Shown: positions 1 to 6,658 of the stretch, piece by piece | Layout of the letters: every line of letters begins with the position of its first letter | Position numbering within the stretch: position 1 is the stretch's first letter | Assembly: GCA_028875955.1 (NCBI GenBank) | Contig: JAGWTX010000005.1 | Coordinates: 1 to 16,696, forward strand | Source: Bacteroidota bacterium | GTDB lineage: Bacteria; Bacteroidota; Bacteroidia; Chitinophagales; Chitinophagaceae | Length of the DNA: 16,696 nt | Direction of reading: 5' to 3' | The notes under the pieces: generated by a model | The model's database searches: none | What the model saw: the letters and a program-made list of their open reading frames with translations, nothing else | Told to the model about the DNA's origin: nothing | Position numbers and translations under genes: made by a program

Positions 1-942
1 GCCCATCTGGACATTCCTGGCTTTCACTTCGAAAATGATACCGGTATAATAATTCAAACCCCTGGCCAAAGTAAAATCTGCCACGATGGTTCCTTCCTGT
101 TCCCGCTGATAGTTCAATACGAAATTCAATTCAGCGATGCCCTGCCGGCCATTTTCGGTATGACCGATCAGTTCCTGTAGGGATGCGATCTTTTGGGCAT
201 GGGGTCCGGAAAGGGAAAGATAGGTTTCGATGGTTGAAATCTGTTTTGCGGTTAACCCGTTTCTGTCCAGTTCCTCCTTTACTTTTTCCAGACCGATCTT
301 ATCCAGTTTATCAATGGCAACGGTGATGGCGGTCAGTTGTTCACTGCCACCGCAAACTTCGGCCAGTGCTGCCAGAATCTTGCGGCTGTTGATATGGAGT
401 TCAATGGGTATGTTGAGCATCTCAAAAACCCTTGTGTAGATCCCTGCCAGTTCCACTTCATTCAAAAGACTTTTACTGCCGACCACATCTGCGTCACACT
501 GGTAAAACTCCCTGTAACGACCTTTTTGCGGGCGGTCCGCACGCCATACAGGCTGAATCTGGTAACGTTTAAAGGGCAGGGTAAGCTGACCGTAATTCAT
601 AGCCACATATCGCGCAAAAGGGATCGTGAGGTCATACCGCAACGCCCTTTCGGTGATGCCCTTTGTGTTTTTCCCTTCCAGTATTTTTTCAAAGTCAGAT
701 CGGGCCTGGACCTGTTTGTCCGGGTTATCCAAACCGTTATTGAGTATCTTGAAAATCAGTTTATCGCCTTCTTCCCCATATTTGCCCATCAGGGTATCGA
801 GGTTTTCCATCGCAGGTGTTTCCAGCGGTTGAAAACCATGCAGTTCAAAAACAGTTCGGATGGTTTGCAAAATATAATTGCGTTTGCGAACCACCAGGGC
901 ATTGAAATCTCGGGTTCCTTGTGGCAGGGAAGGTTTGCTCAT
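1..942 (-). CDS. hisS: Histidyl-tRNA synthetase, N-terminal 314 residues (runs off the window)
   Basis: This cytoplasmic class II aminoacyl-tRNA synthetase charges tRNA-His with histidine using ATP. Reading the reverse strand from the ATG at 942-940 gives an open frame of 314 codons to the window edge, about two thirds of a normal 450-460 residue enzyme; the anticodon-binding domain is outside. The protein opens with MSKPSLPQGTRDF, the usual HisRS start. Class II motif 2 is clear in the stretch WRADRPQKGRYREFYQCDAD, encoded around 485-550. The histidine-specific motif RGLNYYTG lies near the window edge (about 30-60). HisRS often has Asp where this one has Asn (RGLDYYTG); I believe the Asn form is common in Bacteroidota. 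The upstream neighbour on the same strand is a tyrosine phosphatase gene, separated by 91 bases that hold a hairpin and a T-rich repeat. Identity is secure from the motifs. Confidence 0.96.
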   Translation of the reverse strand, partial: MSKPSLPQGTRDFNALVVRKRNYILQTIRTVFELHGFQPLETPAMENLDTLMGKYGEEGDKLIFKILNNGLDNPDKQVQARSDFEKILEGKNTKGITERALRYDLTIPFARYVAMNYGQLTLPFKRYQIQPVWRADRPQKGRYREFYQCDADVVGSKSLLNEVELAGIYTRVFEMLNIPIELHINSRKILAALAEVCGGSEQLTAITVAIDKLDKIGLEKVKEELDRNGLTAKQISTIETYLSLSGPHAQKIASLQELIGHTENGRQGIAELNFVLNYQREQEGTIVADFTLARGLNYYTGIIFEVKARNVQMG

Positions 943-973
943 ATCGGTTATTCAGGTAAGTGCTTGCTGATTC

Positions 974-1004
974 AGTAATGAAAGTCAAAAGTAAAAAGTA
1001 AAAA
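974..1004 (-). repeat. T-rich TTTTGAC-type repeat upstream of hisS
   Basis: Read in the direction of hisS, this spacer is a run of TACTTTTTACTTTTGAC-like units. It resembles the T-rich tracts upstream of nuoF and nuoG in the same window and has the same orientation relative to the downstream gene. One unit, TACTTTTG, matches the Bacteroidota -7 box TAnnTTTG, so it could contribute a hisS promoter, but I see no matching -33 box at normal spacing. Confidence 0.5.
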
Positions 1005-1030
1005 GGGAAAAGCGGTTGTCAATTACAACC
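1000..1030 (-). terminator. Possible weak terminator after the phosphatase gene
   Basis: A perfect 6-bp stem (GGTTGT with ACAACC, loop of 5) occupies 1014-1030, four bases beyond the phosphatase stop codon. On the minus strand it is followed by an interrupted T-rich run. The stem is short and the T-run is broken by C residues, so termination would be partial at best. Confidence 0.35.
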
Positions 1031-1033
1031 CGG

Positions 1034-1501
1034 TCAGGTGTTTTCGGCAGCGAAGCTGTTTATTAATGCATCACAGGCTTTGTCGAGAAGGTCATAAACA
1101 AATTGAAAATCCTTTTGGGTGCCATACCAGGGGTCGGGTACTTCTCTTTTTTCGCCGGGATATAACAACTCCAGTATCAGGGAGACTTTTGTCTCATCCC
1201 ATTCGGAACCGGCCATTCTCCTGACCTCCCAGAAGTTTTCCTCATCCATCACAAAGATCCTGTTGAATCGTTGCATATCCTCTTTTGTAAACTGTCTGCC
1301 TCTTTGATGACTGATATCGATGCCATGACTGGCAGCTGTTTGTCTAGACAACACATGAGGCGGTTCTCCAATATGATAGCCGGATGTACCCGCACTGTCA
1401 ATCAACCAGTTGAATCCCGCCTTTGCTGCCTTATCGGCTAAAATGCCTTCTGCCAGCGGACTCCGGCAGATATTGCCCAGACATACCATTAAAATATTCA
1501 T
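1034..1501 (-). CDS. Low-molecular-weight protein tyrosine phosphatase
   Basis: A 155-residue cytoplasmic phosphatase of the LMW-PTP family, which removes phosphate from phosphotyrosine through a cysteinyl-phosphate intermediate. The catalytic P-loop C(X)5R is at the N-terminus: CLGNICRS, with nucleophile Cys7, Cys12, Arg13 and Ser14. The acid/base aspartate loop is PDPWYG with Asp123; the first aromatic is Trp where eukaryotic enzymes have Tyr. Length and order match the family. The ATG at 1501 sits just downstream of a good promoter box. In bacteria these enzymes often act with tyrosine kinases on exopolysaccharide export, or have other roles; no kinase or capsule gene is visible here, so the substrate is unknown. 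The gene lies upstream of hisS on the same strand and diverges from the membrane-protein gene at 1733. Family assignment is firm, physiological role open. Confidence 0.94.
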   Translation of the reverse strand: MNILMVCLGNICRSPLAEGILADKAAKAGFNWLIDSAGTSGYHIGEPPHVLSRQTAASHGIDISHQRGRQFTKEDMQRFNRIFVMDEENFWEVRRMAGSEWDETKVSLILELLYPGEKREVPDPWYGTQKDFQFVYDLLDKACDALINSFAAENT

Positions 1502-1505
1502 GGTG

Positions 1506-1513
1506 CAAACTTA
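1506..1513 (-). promoter_or_regulatory. Bacteroidota -7 box of the phosphatase gene
   Basis: On the minus strand the octamer TAAGTTTG matches TAnnTTTG exactly. It ends only four bases before the ATG, so transcription would start at or next to the start codon and the mRNA would be leaderless or nearly so. I could not find a convincing -33 box. Confidence 0.45.
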
Positions 1514-1732
1514 CGATTCCCGCCGGGTTGAAAGGTTTCCGAAAACGATTGCGTATTGTATCAGGCGTGCTAACGTCTATTAGCTTTAACATACCGGGGT
1601 TTATGGAATAACCGCAGTTTGAGCATCTTTAGGATGTGTTCAGTAGATTTTAATGAAATTGTCATTCACAAATATTGGACACAAATAAAATTATTGCCTA
1701 AATTGCCCATCCCTGTTTAAATGGATTGTTAA

Positions 1733-1969
1733 ATGGAGAACGAATACCGAGCTAAACAGAAGAAAAGTTATAATTTAATGCGGATGTCCTATGATCTGAC
1801 AATCGCTGTCTTATTATTAGGAATGTCTGTTGTAATGCTGTTTGCAGAAAAGCTGAAAATTGAACAATTGTCCGGTCCGGATAATAATTTTTTCAGGTAT
1901 TTCTTTGGTGGTCTGTGTCTATTGTATGGTGGATTTCGGTTATACAGGGGGGTCAAGCATGACTATTAA
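1733..1969 (+). CDS. Small two-helix membrane protein of unknown function
   Basis: I do not recognise a named family. The 78-residue product has a short basic N-terminus (KQKKSYNLMR), a hydrophobic segment at about residues 22-38 (LTIAVLLLGMSVVMLFA) and a second at about 54-68 (FFRYFFGGLCLLYGGF), followed by a basic tail (RLYRGVKHDY). This suggests an inner-membrane hairpin. The ATG at 1733 is the only good start. Its stop codon overlaps or abuts the start of the next gene, a PstS-like lipoprotein, so the two are probably translated together. From general knowledge, a small hypothetical of this kind often precedes PstS-like and TPR genes in Bacteroidota, frequently after ExbB/ExbD genes; those are absent here. 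An approximate promoter (TTG near 1674, TAAATTG near 1699) may lie upstream, but it is weak. Confidence 0.75.
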   Translation: MENEYRAKQKKSYNLMRMSYDLTIAVLLLGMSVVMLFAEKLKIEQLSGPDNNFFRYFFGGLCLLYGGFRLYRGVKHDY

Positions 1970-2894
1970 GATGAAAAACCATGTGACGTACGTTTGCTGG
2001 CTGGTTATTGGAATGTTCTTTGTTTCTTGTACAGGTACCGGTAAAAAACCGGATACACGCGATACACCCACACAGGGTACCATCAATATCAGCGTGGATG
2101 AAAGTTTTAAGCCGGTGATCCAGGAAGAATTGCTGGTGCATCATTCTTCCTTTCCAAAAACAACCATCCATGTGACGTATAAATCTGAAGCAGCCTGTTT
2201 CAGGGATTTACAGTCAGACAGTACCCGGATGATCATCGTTGCCCGGGGGCTTACCGAAAAAGAGGATTCAGTGTATCAGAATAATCTTTCCTATAAGCCC
2301 TTGTATGGAATCCTGGCCTATGATGCGGTAGTGGCTATCGTTAACCGGGAATCAAAAGACAGCGTATTCACATTGGCTGATCTAAGAGATATCTTAAGTG
2401 GCAAACGCAAGGTTACGGCTGTCATGGATGGGAAAAATGCTACCAGTACGGTACGCTATCTGCAGGACAGCATTCTGCATGGAGCGCCCTTCGGATCGAA
2501 TGTGGTAGCTTCAGAAAATAGTCAACAAGTCATAGATGTTATTTCGAAGAATCCGGGAATGATTGGTTTTGTGGGATTGAGTTGGATAGGGGATAGTTAT
2601 GATCCTCAGCAGATTGCATACCGGAAAAAGATCCGGACAGCATTGATTGAATGTGTGAAATGTGAAGAAAAAGGCTATTTCGCCAAACCTTCACAGGCAT
2701 CTTTGAGTTATGGAGAATATCCTCTGGCACGGCCCTTGTACTATATACTGAAGGAAAATGATACAGGACTGGGCACAGGGTTTATGAATTTTATGAGTTT
2801 GGAGAGAGGGCAACTGATTTTCAGAAGATCATTTCTCGTTCCTGCGAAAATGGGTTTTATCAACAGGACGGGAAAAATACAGGTAGCTGATTGA
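1959..2894 (+). CDS. PstS-like substrate-binding lipoprotein
   Basis: A periplasmic binding-protein-like fold related to phosphate-binding PstS, about 311 residues. The N-terminus has a hydrophobic signal (about residues 9-22) ending FFVSC, so Cys24 is the likely lipidation site. The mature protein starts with a Gly/Lys/Asp-rich linker, then an INISVDESFKPVIQEE stretch typical of the first strand and helix of these proteins. Later come AYDAVVAIVNRES and FTLADLRDILSGK, the usual PstS-type hinge and 'L..IF.G' region. Two in-frame starts are possible: 1959, six bases after a G6 run and overlapping the previous gene by 11 bases, or 1971. Longer upstream readings lack a signal peptide and are unlikely. 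There is no Pst ABC transporter nearby, so it may not import phosphate; in Bacteroidota such proteins are often linked to TonB/ExbBD systems (inference). The downstream TPR gene follows after 25 bases. Confidence 0.82.
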   Translation: MTIKMKNHVTYVCWLVIGMFFVSCTGTGKKPDTRDTPTQGTINISVDESFKPVIQEELLVHHSSFPKTTIHVTYKSEAACFRDLQSDSTRMIIVARGLTEKEDSVYQNNLSYKPLYGILAYDAVVAIVNRESKDSVFTLADLRDILSGKRKVTAVMDGKNATSTVRYLQDSILHGAPFGSNVVASENSQQVIDVISKNPGMIGFVGLSWIGDSYDPQQIAYRKKIRTALIECVKCEEKGYFAKPSQASLSYGEYPLARPLYYILKENDTGLGTGFMNFMSLERGQLIFRRSFLVPAKMGFINRTGKIQVAD

Positions 2895-2919
2895 CACTAT
2901 AATAATAAAAAACTGAAAA

Positions 2920-4743
2920 ATGAAGAAGACCGTTTCTCTGATGTTTACAGCATTGCTTGCTGCACAGTGTTTGATGGCCCAGTTGGCTGAAGGCATAAAA
3001 ATGCTGGATTATGAAAAAAACAAAAGTGCCAAAGAAGTATTTCAGAAAGCTTATGATGCCAATCCCAAAGATCCGCAAACCATCTATTGGTTAGGCCAGG
3101 CCTTACTGGCCCTGCATACTGATGAAAAGGGGAATGACCAGCTGAATGCAGCCAAAGCGCTGTATCAGAAAGGTTTGCAGGAAGTAGGCAGCGATCCCTG
3201 GTTATTGGTTGGCATGGGTCAGGTTGAAATACTGGAAAATGGGGATATGAATTCTGTAAAACAGAAATTCGAACAGGCCATTACCGCCAGTACACCTACC
3301 CGGGGCAGAAATAAAAACAAACCCGATGCGGATATCCTGAATGCGATCGGCCGCGCGAATGCCGAAGTCGCCATCAACCAGGGTGATCACCAATATGCGA
3401 TCGATAAGCTGAAAGAAGCGATGACACTGGATCTCACCAATCCAAGGATCCCGATCAATCTGGGTATCAATTACCTGAAACTGGGCGGACAAAACGGTGG
3501 TGAAGCCGTAAAAGCGTTTATGGAAGCCATCAACCGGGACCCCCAGAATGCGCGTGCGTATTACCGTATCGGAAAAGTGTATGAAAGCCAGAACAACAAG
3601 GAACTGTTTGAACAATATTTTGCGAAAGCCGTAGTTGCCGATCAGACCTTCCCGCCGGTATATTTTGCTTATTATGACTATTACCAGAACAAGGATGTAA
3701 ACCTGGCCAAAGACTATCTGAGCAACTATATCAAATATGCCGATAAGGATCCCAAGAATGATCTCTGGGAAGCCAATTATCTGTTTCTCGCCGGAAGCTA
3801 TGCCGAGTCGCTGGCCAAAGTAAAACAGATCGATGCTTCCGTTGGAGCCAAAGCCCTTCCTAAAATCAACCTGTTGTATGCACTGAACTATGACAGGCTG
3901 GGTGATTCCCTGCAGTCAAAGAATTATCTGACCCAGTATTTTGCCAATGAGACGGTTGACAAGATCCTGCCATCCGATTATGAGCTGGCTGTGAAAGTGT
4001 TCTCCAAGTTCCCCGGCAATGAAGCCCAAGCGGTTAGTTATCTCCAGAAAGCCATTGATTCAGACACTTCCAAGGTGAACAAACTGAATTATATGTCACA
4101 GGCTGCGGATTTGTATGCCAAAGCCAAGAATTATACCGAACAGCTGAAATGGCTGCAAAAACAGGCCGATCTGAGAGGAACCATGGGGGAATATGATTAT
4201 TATACTATGACATTTGCGGCATTTAATGCGAAAGATTATACCGAAACCATCAACCTGGCGAAAAAATACATGATTGCTTTCCCGGGTAAACCACAGCCCT
4301 ATGCTTTTTATACCAGGGCTGCCAAAGCATCCGATCCGGATACCACCACCGGAACAGGAGCCGTATACCTGTCTTACCTGGATTCTGTTCTGACTGGTCT
4401 TGATAAGGAAAAACACAAAAAAGATATCTTCCTGAATGAGTACTATATCCTGAATGTGTATGTAAAAGAGCTGGTCAGGCTGAAAAACGACCCCGATTTC
4501 AAAATCACCACCGACGGTCAGAAAACACCTGTGGTGGAGCAATACCTGGCCACCTGTCAGAAAGTGGTGGATGTGACGGATAAGATGATGAGCCTGTATC
4601 CGGACCCTGCAGATGACAACAACCAGTTTGCACAGAAAACCAAAGCGGATATTCTGAAACGTATCGAATATTACAGCAATCCGCCGGAAGCTACCAAGAA
4701 AGGCGGCAACAGCGGATCCGGCCAATCTGGCAAAAACAAATAA
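2920..4743 (+). CDS. Exported tetratricopeptide-repeat protein
   Basis: A 607-residue protein with a classical signal peptide: MKK, a hydrophobic core, and likely cleavage after Ala20 (CLMA/Q). The mature part is largely helical with degenerate TPR units, for example around residues 24-60 (AEGIKMLDYEKNKSAKEVFQ, then NP.DPQTIYWLGQAL) and around 185-220 (AVKAFMEAINRDPQNARAYY). TPR proteins scaffold protein contacts and have no catalytic motif; none is seen here. The C-terminus is a low-complexity Gly/Ser/Lys/Gln tail. It ends the three-gene cluster with the small membrane protein and the PstS-like lipoprotein and is followed after 9 bases by a strong intrinsic terminator. A role in an envelope or TonB-linked assembly is inferred from the neighbours only. 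The ATG at 2920 directly precedes the signal peptide, so the start is secure. Confidence 0.88.
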   Translation: MKKTVSLMFTALLAAQCLMAQLAEGIKMLDYEKNKSAKEVFQKAYDANPKDPQTIYWLGQALLALHTDEKGNDQLNAAKALYQKGLQEVGSDPWLLVGMGQVEILENGDMNSVKQKFEQAITASTPTRGRNKNKPDADILNAIGRANAEVAINQGDHQYAIDKLKEAMTLDLTNPRIPINLGINYLKLGGQNGGEAVKAFMEAINRDPQNARAYYRIGKVYESQNNKELFEQYFAKAVVADQTFPPVYFAYYDYYQNKDVNLAKDYLSNYIKYADKDPKNDLWEANYLFLAGSYAESLAKVKQIDASVGAKALPKINLLYALNYDRLGDSLQSKNYLTQYFANETVDKILPSDYELAVKVFSKFPGNEAQAVSYLQKAIDSDTSKVNKLNYMSQAADLYAKAKNYTEQLKWLQKQADLRGTMGEYDYYTMTFAAFNAKDYTETINLAKKYMIAFPGKPQPYAFYTRAAKASDPDTTTGTGAVYLSYLDSVLTGLDKEKHKKDIFLNEYYILNVYVKELVRLKNDPDFKITTDGQKTPVVEQYLATCQKVVDVTDKMMSLYPDPADDNNQFAQKTKADILKRIEYYSNPPEATKKGGNSGSGQSGKNK

Positions 4744-4752
4744 AAAATTTGA

Positions 4753-4785
4753 AAAAACTCCCCTTTAATGGGGAGTTTTTCTTTT
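4753..4785 (+). terminator. Intrinsic terminator between the TPR gene and nuoA
   Basis: An 11-bp stem (AAAAACTCCCC paired with GGGGAGTTTTT) with a 6-base loop at 4764-4769 is followed by a T-rich tail (TTTTTCTTTT). It starts 9 bases after the TPR stop codon and separates the envelope cluster from the nuo operon. It also excludes a longer nuoA reading that would begin inside it. Confidence 0.9.
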
Positions 4786-4803
4786 ATATCTCCCTCACTA
4801 GCT

Positions 4804-4811
4804 TATTTTTG
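4804..4811 (+). promoter_or_regulatory. Likely nuo operon promoter (-7 box)
   Basis: The octamer TATTTTTG matches the Bacteroidota -7 consensus TAnnTTTG and lies between the terminator and nuoA. Transcription would begin about 15 bases upstream of the nuoA ATG. The -33 position falls in the terminator's T-rich tail and has no clean TTTG. The same octamer occurs upstream of nuoI. Confidence 0.5.
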
Positions 4812-4832
4812 CGCAACATTAATTGCAATTTC

Positions 4833-5234
4833 ATGGATTGGCTTTCTCTTATCTCCGATGCAAGTGCGACAAATTCCGCCGCTAATTATTTCCCGATAGG
4901 TGTTCAACTGATCTTTGCAGCGGGTTTTGTGGCCACCATGATCGGGGTTTCTGCCTGGGTGGGCCCCAAACGTAAAACGGCGGATAAACTGGAGAATTTT
5001 GCCAGTGGTATCGAGTCCCATGGCAATGCCCGGCAGCCCATGGCCATCAAATATTTCCTGGTAGCCATTCTCTTTGTACTTTTTGATGTGGAAGTGATCT
5101 TCTTTTATCCCTATGCGGTCAATTTCCGTGAACTGGGATGGGGTGGATTTTCAGCTGTCATACTTTTTGTTGCCTTTTTCCTGGTAGGATTTATCTATAT
5201 CATCAAGAAAGGGGCATTAAAATGGGAAGATTGA
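4833..5234 (+). CDS. nuoA: NADH-quinone oxidoreductase subunit A
   Basis: A 133-residue inner-membrane subunit of Complex I, at the junction between the hydrophilic and membrane arms next to the quinone channel. Three transmembrane helices lie at about residues 20-43, 72-93 and 104-124. The first cytoplasmic loop has FASG at 56-59 followed by HGNAR, and helix 2 contains the conserved acidic pair in FDVEV (Asp85, Glu87). The C-terminus KKGALKWED matches the family's GALDW ending. I chose the ATG at 4833 because the in-frame region upstream overlaps the terminator and the promoter box. The loop has Ser where many homologues have Cys (YECG); E. coli also has Ser there, so this is not a defect. 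It is the first gene of the operon and is followed by a 110-base spacer before nuoB. Confidence 0.95.
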   Translation: MDWLSLISDASATNSAANYFPIGVQLIFAAGFVATMIGVSAWVGPKRKTADKLENFASGIESHGNARQPMAIKYFLVAILFVLFDVEVIFFYPYAVNFRELGWGGFSAVILFVAFFLVGFIYIIKKGALKWED

Positions 5235-5310
5235 TTCGTTGCACCTGTGAGATAAGAAGGAAATAGAACAACTATCCGGTAAGATACTTGTTGTAAGGAG
5301 GGGCCGGTAA

Positions 5311-5340
5311 CCAATTTTCGAATTTTAAATTTTCAAATCA
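5311..5340 (+). repeat. A/T-rich degenerate repeat upstream of nuoB
   Basis: A short tract of AATTTT and AAATTTTCAAA units lies immediately before the nuoB start. It resembles the A/T tracts in other spacers of this operon but lacks a clear GTCAAAA/TTTTGAC unit. The rest of the nuoA-nuoB spacer shows nothing I can name. Confidence 0.35.
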
Positions 5341-5344
5341 GTCT

Positions 5345-5935
5345 ATGTCACGTCCCGTACGATTTAATATTCATCCGATAGGTGCCCAGACATCCGAATC
5401 TGTGGCAGGTATTGAAGCACCTGAAGGATATGCAGGAGAAGGTTTTTTTACTTCCCGTCTCAGTGATGTGGTGGGTCTGGCCCGAAAGAATTCTCTCTGG
5501 CCCCTGCCTTTTGCCACATCCTGCTGTGGTATCGAATTCATGGCCACCATGGGTTCTCATTATGACCTGGCCCGTTTCGGTTCCGAAAGGGTAGGCTTCT
5601 CGCCCCGGCAGTGCGATCTGCTGATGGTGATGGGTACCATTGCCAAAAAGATGGGGCCGGTTCTCCGGCAGGTATACCTTCAGATGGCGGAACCCCGCTG
5701 GGTGATAGCGGTGGGTGCCTGTGCTTCCAGCGGAGGGATCTTTGATTCCTATAGTGTGTTACAGGGTATTGACCAGATCATTCCGGTGGATGTGTATGTA
5801 CCGGGTTGCCCGCCCAGGCCCGAAGCCATTTTGGATGGTTTTATGAAAATTCAGGACCTGGTAGGACAGGAAAGTATCCGAAGAAGAAACAGCGAACAGT
5901 ATAAGGCCCTGATGAACGGGTATGGAATCGAATAA
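5345..5935 (+). CDS. nuoB: NADH-quinone oxidoreductase subunit B
   Basis: A 196-residue peripheral subunit of Complex I that holds cluster N2, the last 4Fe-4S centre, which passes electrons to quinone. The four cluster ligands are visible: adjacent Cys60 and Cys61 in TSCCGIEF, Cys126 in VGACASSGG and Cys155 in VPGCPPRPE. The tandem Cys pair is diagnostic of NuoB. Length is within the usual range, with an N-terminal extension of about 40 residues before the core. The ATG at 5345 is preceded by an A/T-rich tract and is the natural start. It sits between nuoA and nuoC; a hairpin with a T-run follows its stop codon, so expression of nuoC and later genes may be partly reduced relative to nuoAB (inference). 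Confidence 0.97.
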   Translation: MSRPVRFNIHPIGAQTSESVAGIEAPEGYAGEGFFTSRLSDVVGLARKNSLWPLPFATSCCGIEFMATMGSHYDLARFGSERVGFSPRQCDLLMVMGTIAKKMGPVLRQVYLQMAEPRWVIAVGACASSGGIFDSYSVLQGIDQIIPVDVYVPGCPPRPEAILDGFMKIQDLVGQESIRRRNSEQYKALMNGYGIE

Positions 5936-5944
5936 GGTCAGATA

Positions 5945-5978
5945 ACCGGGATCAATTGACCCGGTGACTAATTTTTTT
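5945..5978 (+). terminator. Terminator-like hairpin with T-run between nuoB and nuoC
   Basis: A perfect 6-bp stem, ACCGGG (5945-5950) with CCCGGT (5960-5965), encloses the palindrome TCAATTGA, and seven T residues follow at 5972-5978. The 6-base gap between stem and T-run makes it weaker than a standard terminator. It could act as an attenuator or processing site inside the operon. Confidence 0.45.
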
Positions 5979-6013
5979 ACTATGGGCGCCAGTCCATGGA
6001 CAAAGAACAAAAA

Positions 6014-6517
6014 ATGGGATTAACGAACGAAAGAATTCAGGAAAGGTTGACCGGGAAATTTGGAGACGCTGTCTTTCATTTTGAAGAGTCCTATGGTATG
6101 CTCAGTTTTGAAGCAGCCAAAGAAAACAACCTGAAAGTATTACAGTTCCTGCATGATGATGCGGAACTGGGTTTTCGGTTTCTGACCGATCTCTGTGCCG
6201 TGAATTATCCGGATCAGCCCGGAAGGGAACTCGCAGTGGTGTATCACCTGCATAACCTGGTTGACAATCTGCGCATACGCTTCAAGGTGTTTACGGATAT
6301 CACAACACCGGATGTATATACCGCTTCCAAATTGTTTGCGGCAGCCAACTGGATGGAGCGGGAAACCTATGATTTTTTCGGTGTAAACTTTGTAGGTCAT
6401 CCGAACCTGAAAAGGATTTTGAATGTGGATGAGATGGATTATTTCCCGTTGCGGAAAGAATATCCTTTGGAAGACCAGACAAGGGTGGACAAGGATGATG
6501 AGATGTTCGGCCGCTAG
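6014..6517 (+). CDS. nuoC: NADH-quinone oxidoreductase subunit C
   Basis: The 30-kDa-type peripheral subunit of Complex I, 167 residues from this start. It carries no cofactor and packs against NuoD and NuoB near the quinone site. The family signature is complete near the C-terminus: ERETYDFFGVNFVGHPNLKR, followed by ILN and later FPLRKEYPLED. The protein is separate from NuoD, unlike the fused NuoCD of E. coli. Two in-frame ATGs exist, 5996 and 6014. I prefer 6014 because it gives MGLTNERIQ, the usual kind of N-terminus as I know the family, and has an A-rich leader; 5996 would add six residues. A structured 141-base spacer separates it from nuoD. Confidence 0.94.
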   Translation: MGLTNERIQERLTGKFGDAVFHFEESYGMLSFEAAKENNLKVLQFLHDDAELGFRFLTDLCAVNYPDQPGRELAVVYHLHNLVDNLRIRFKVFTDITTPDVYTASKLFAAANWMERETYDFFGVNFVGHPNLKRILNVDEMDYFPLRKEYPLEDQTRVDKDDEMFGR

Positions 6518-6520
6518 GAT

Positions 6521-6551
6521 CGGGCCGCTAAAGCGGCCTGAACGCTAAAGC
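6521..6551 (+). repeat. GC-rich palindrome and direct repeat after nuoC
   Basis: GGCCGC and GCGGCC (6523-6528, 6533-6538) form a stem around a TAAA loop, extended by two more pairs. The 9-mer CGCTAAAGC occurs at 6526-6534 and again at 6543-6551, and GGCCGCTA also occurs across the nuoC stop codon at 6509-6516. No T-run follows, so it is not a standard terminator; it may be a REP-like or RNA-processing element. Confidence 0.55.
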
Positions 6552-6637
6552 AAAATAGCCGAATACCGAACCAAACGTACAAGTGTGCGACGCAACCTGG
6601 ATGAGGATAGCGAACAAGTTGATTAACTAAAAAAATA

Positions 6638-6654
6638 AAGCCCCTCAGGGGTTT
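6638..6654 (+). promoter_or_regulatory. Hairpin directly upstream of the nuoD start
   Basis: CCCC and GGGG pair around a TCA loop, extended by one G-T and two A-T pairs to a 7-bp stem that ends four bases before the nuoD ATG. It would cover the ribosome-binding region of nuoD and could adjust its translation. The function is inferred from position only. Confidence 0.4.
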
Positions 6655-6658
6655 GGGT

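Noticed and set aside
337..978. 213-residue plus-strand reading frame
   Set aside because: It is antisense to hisS, whose minus-strand product has clear class II synthetase motifs.
1502..1732. A small gene in the divergent spacer between the phosphatase and the membrane protein
   Set aside because: No frame of useful length with a plausible start was seen. The region probably holds only the two divergent promoters.
4096..4725. 209-residue minus-strand reading frame opposite the TPR gene
   Set aside because: It is a composition shadow of the TPR coding sequence, with no domain and no promoter.
4749..4832. Longer NuoA starting at a TTG
   Set aside because: It would begin inside the terminator stem and read through the promoter box; the added residues do not match NuoA.
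4998..5009. NuoA loop without the Cys of the YECG motif
   Set aside because: E. coli NuoA also has Ser at this place, so the change is not a defect.
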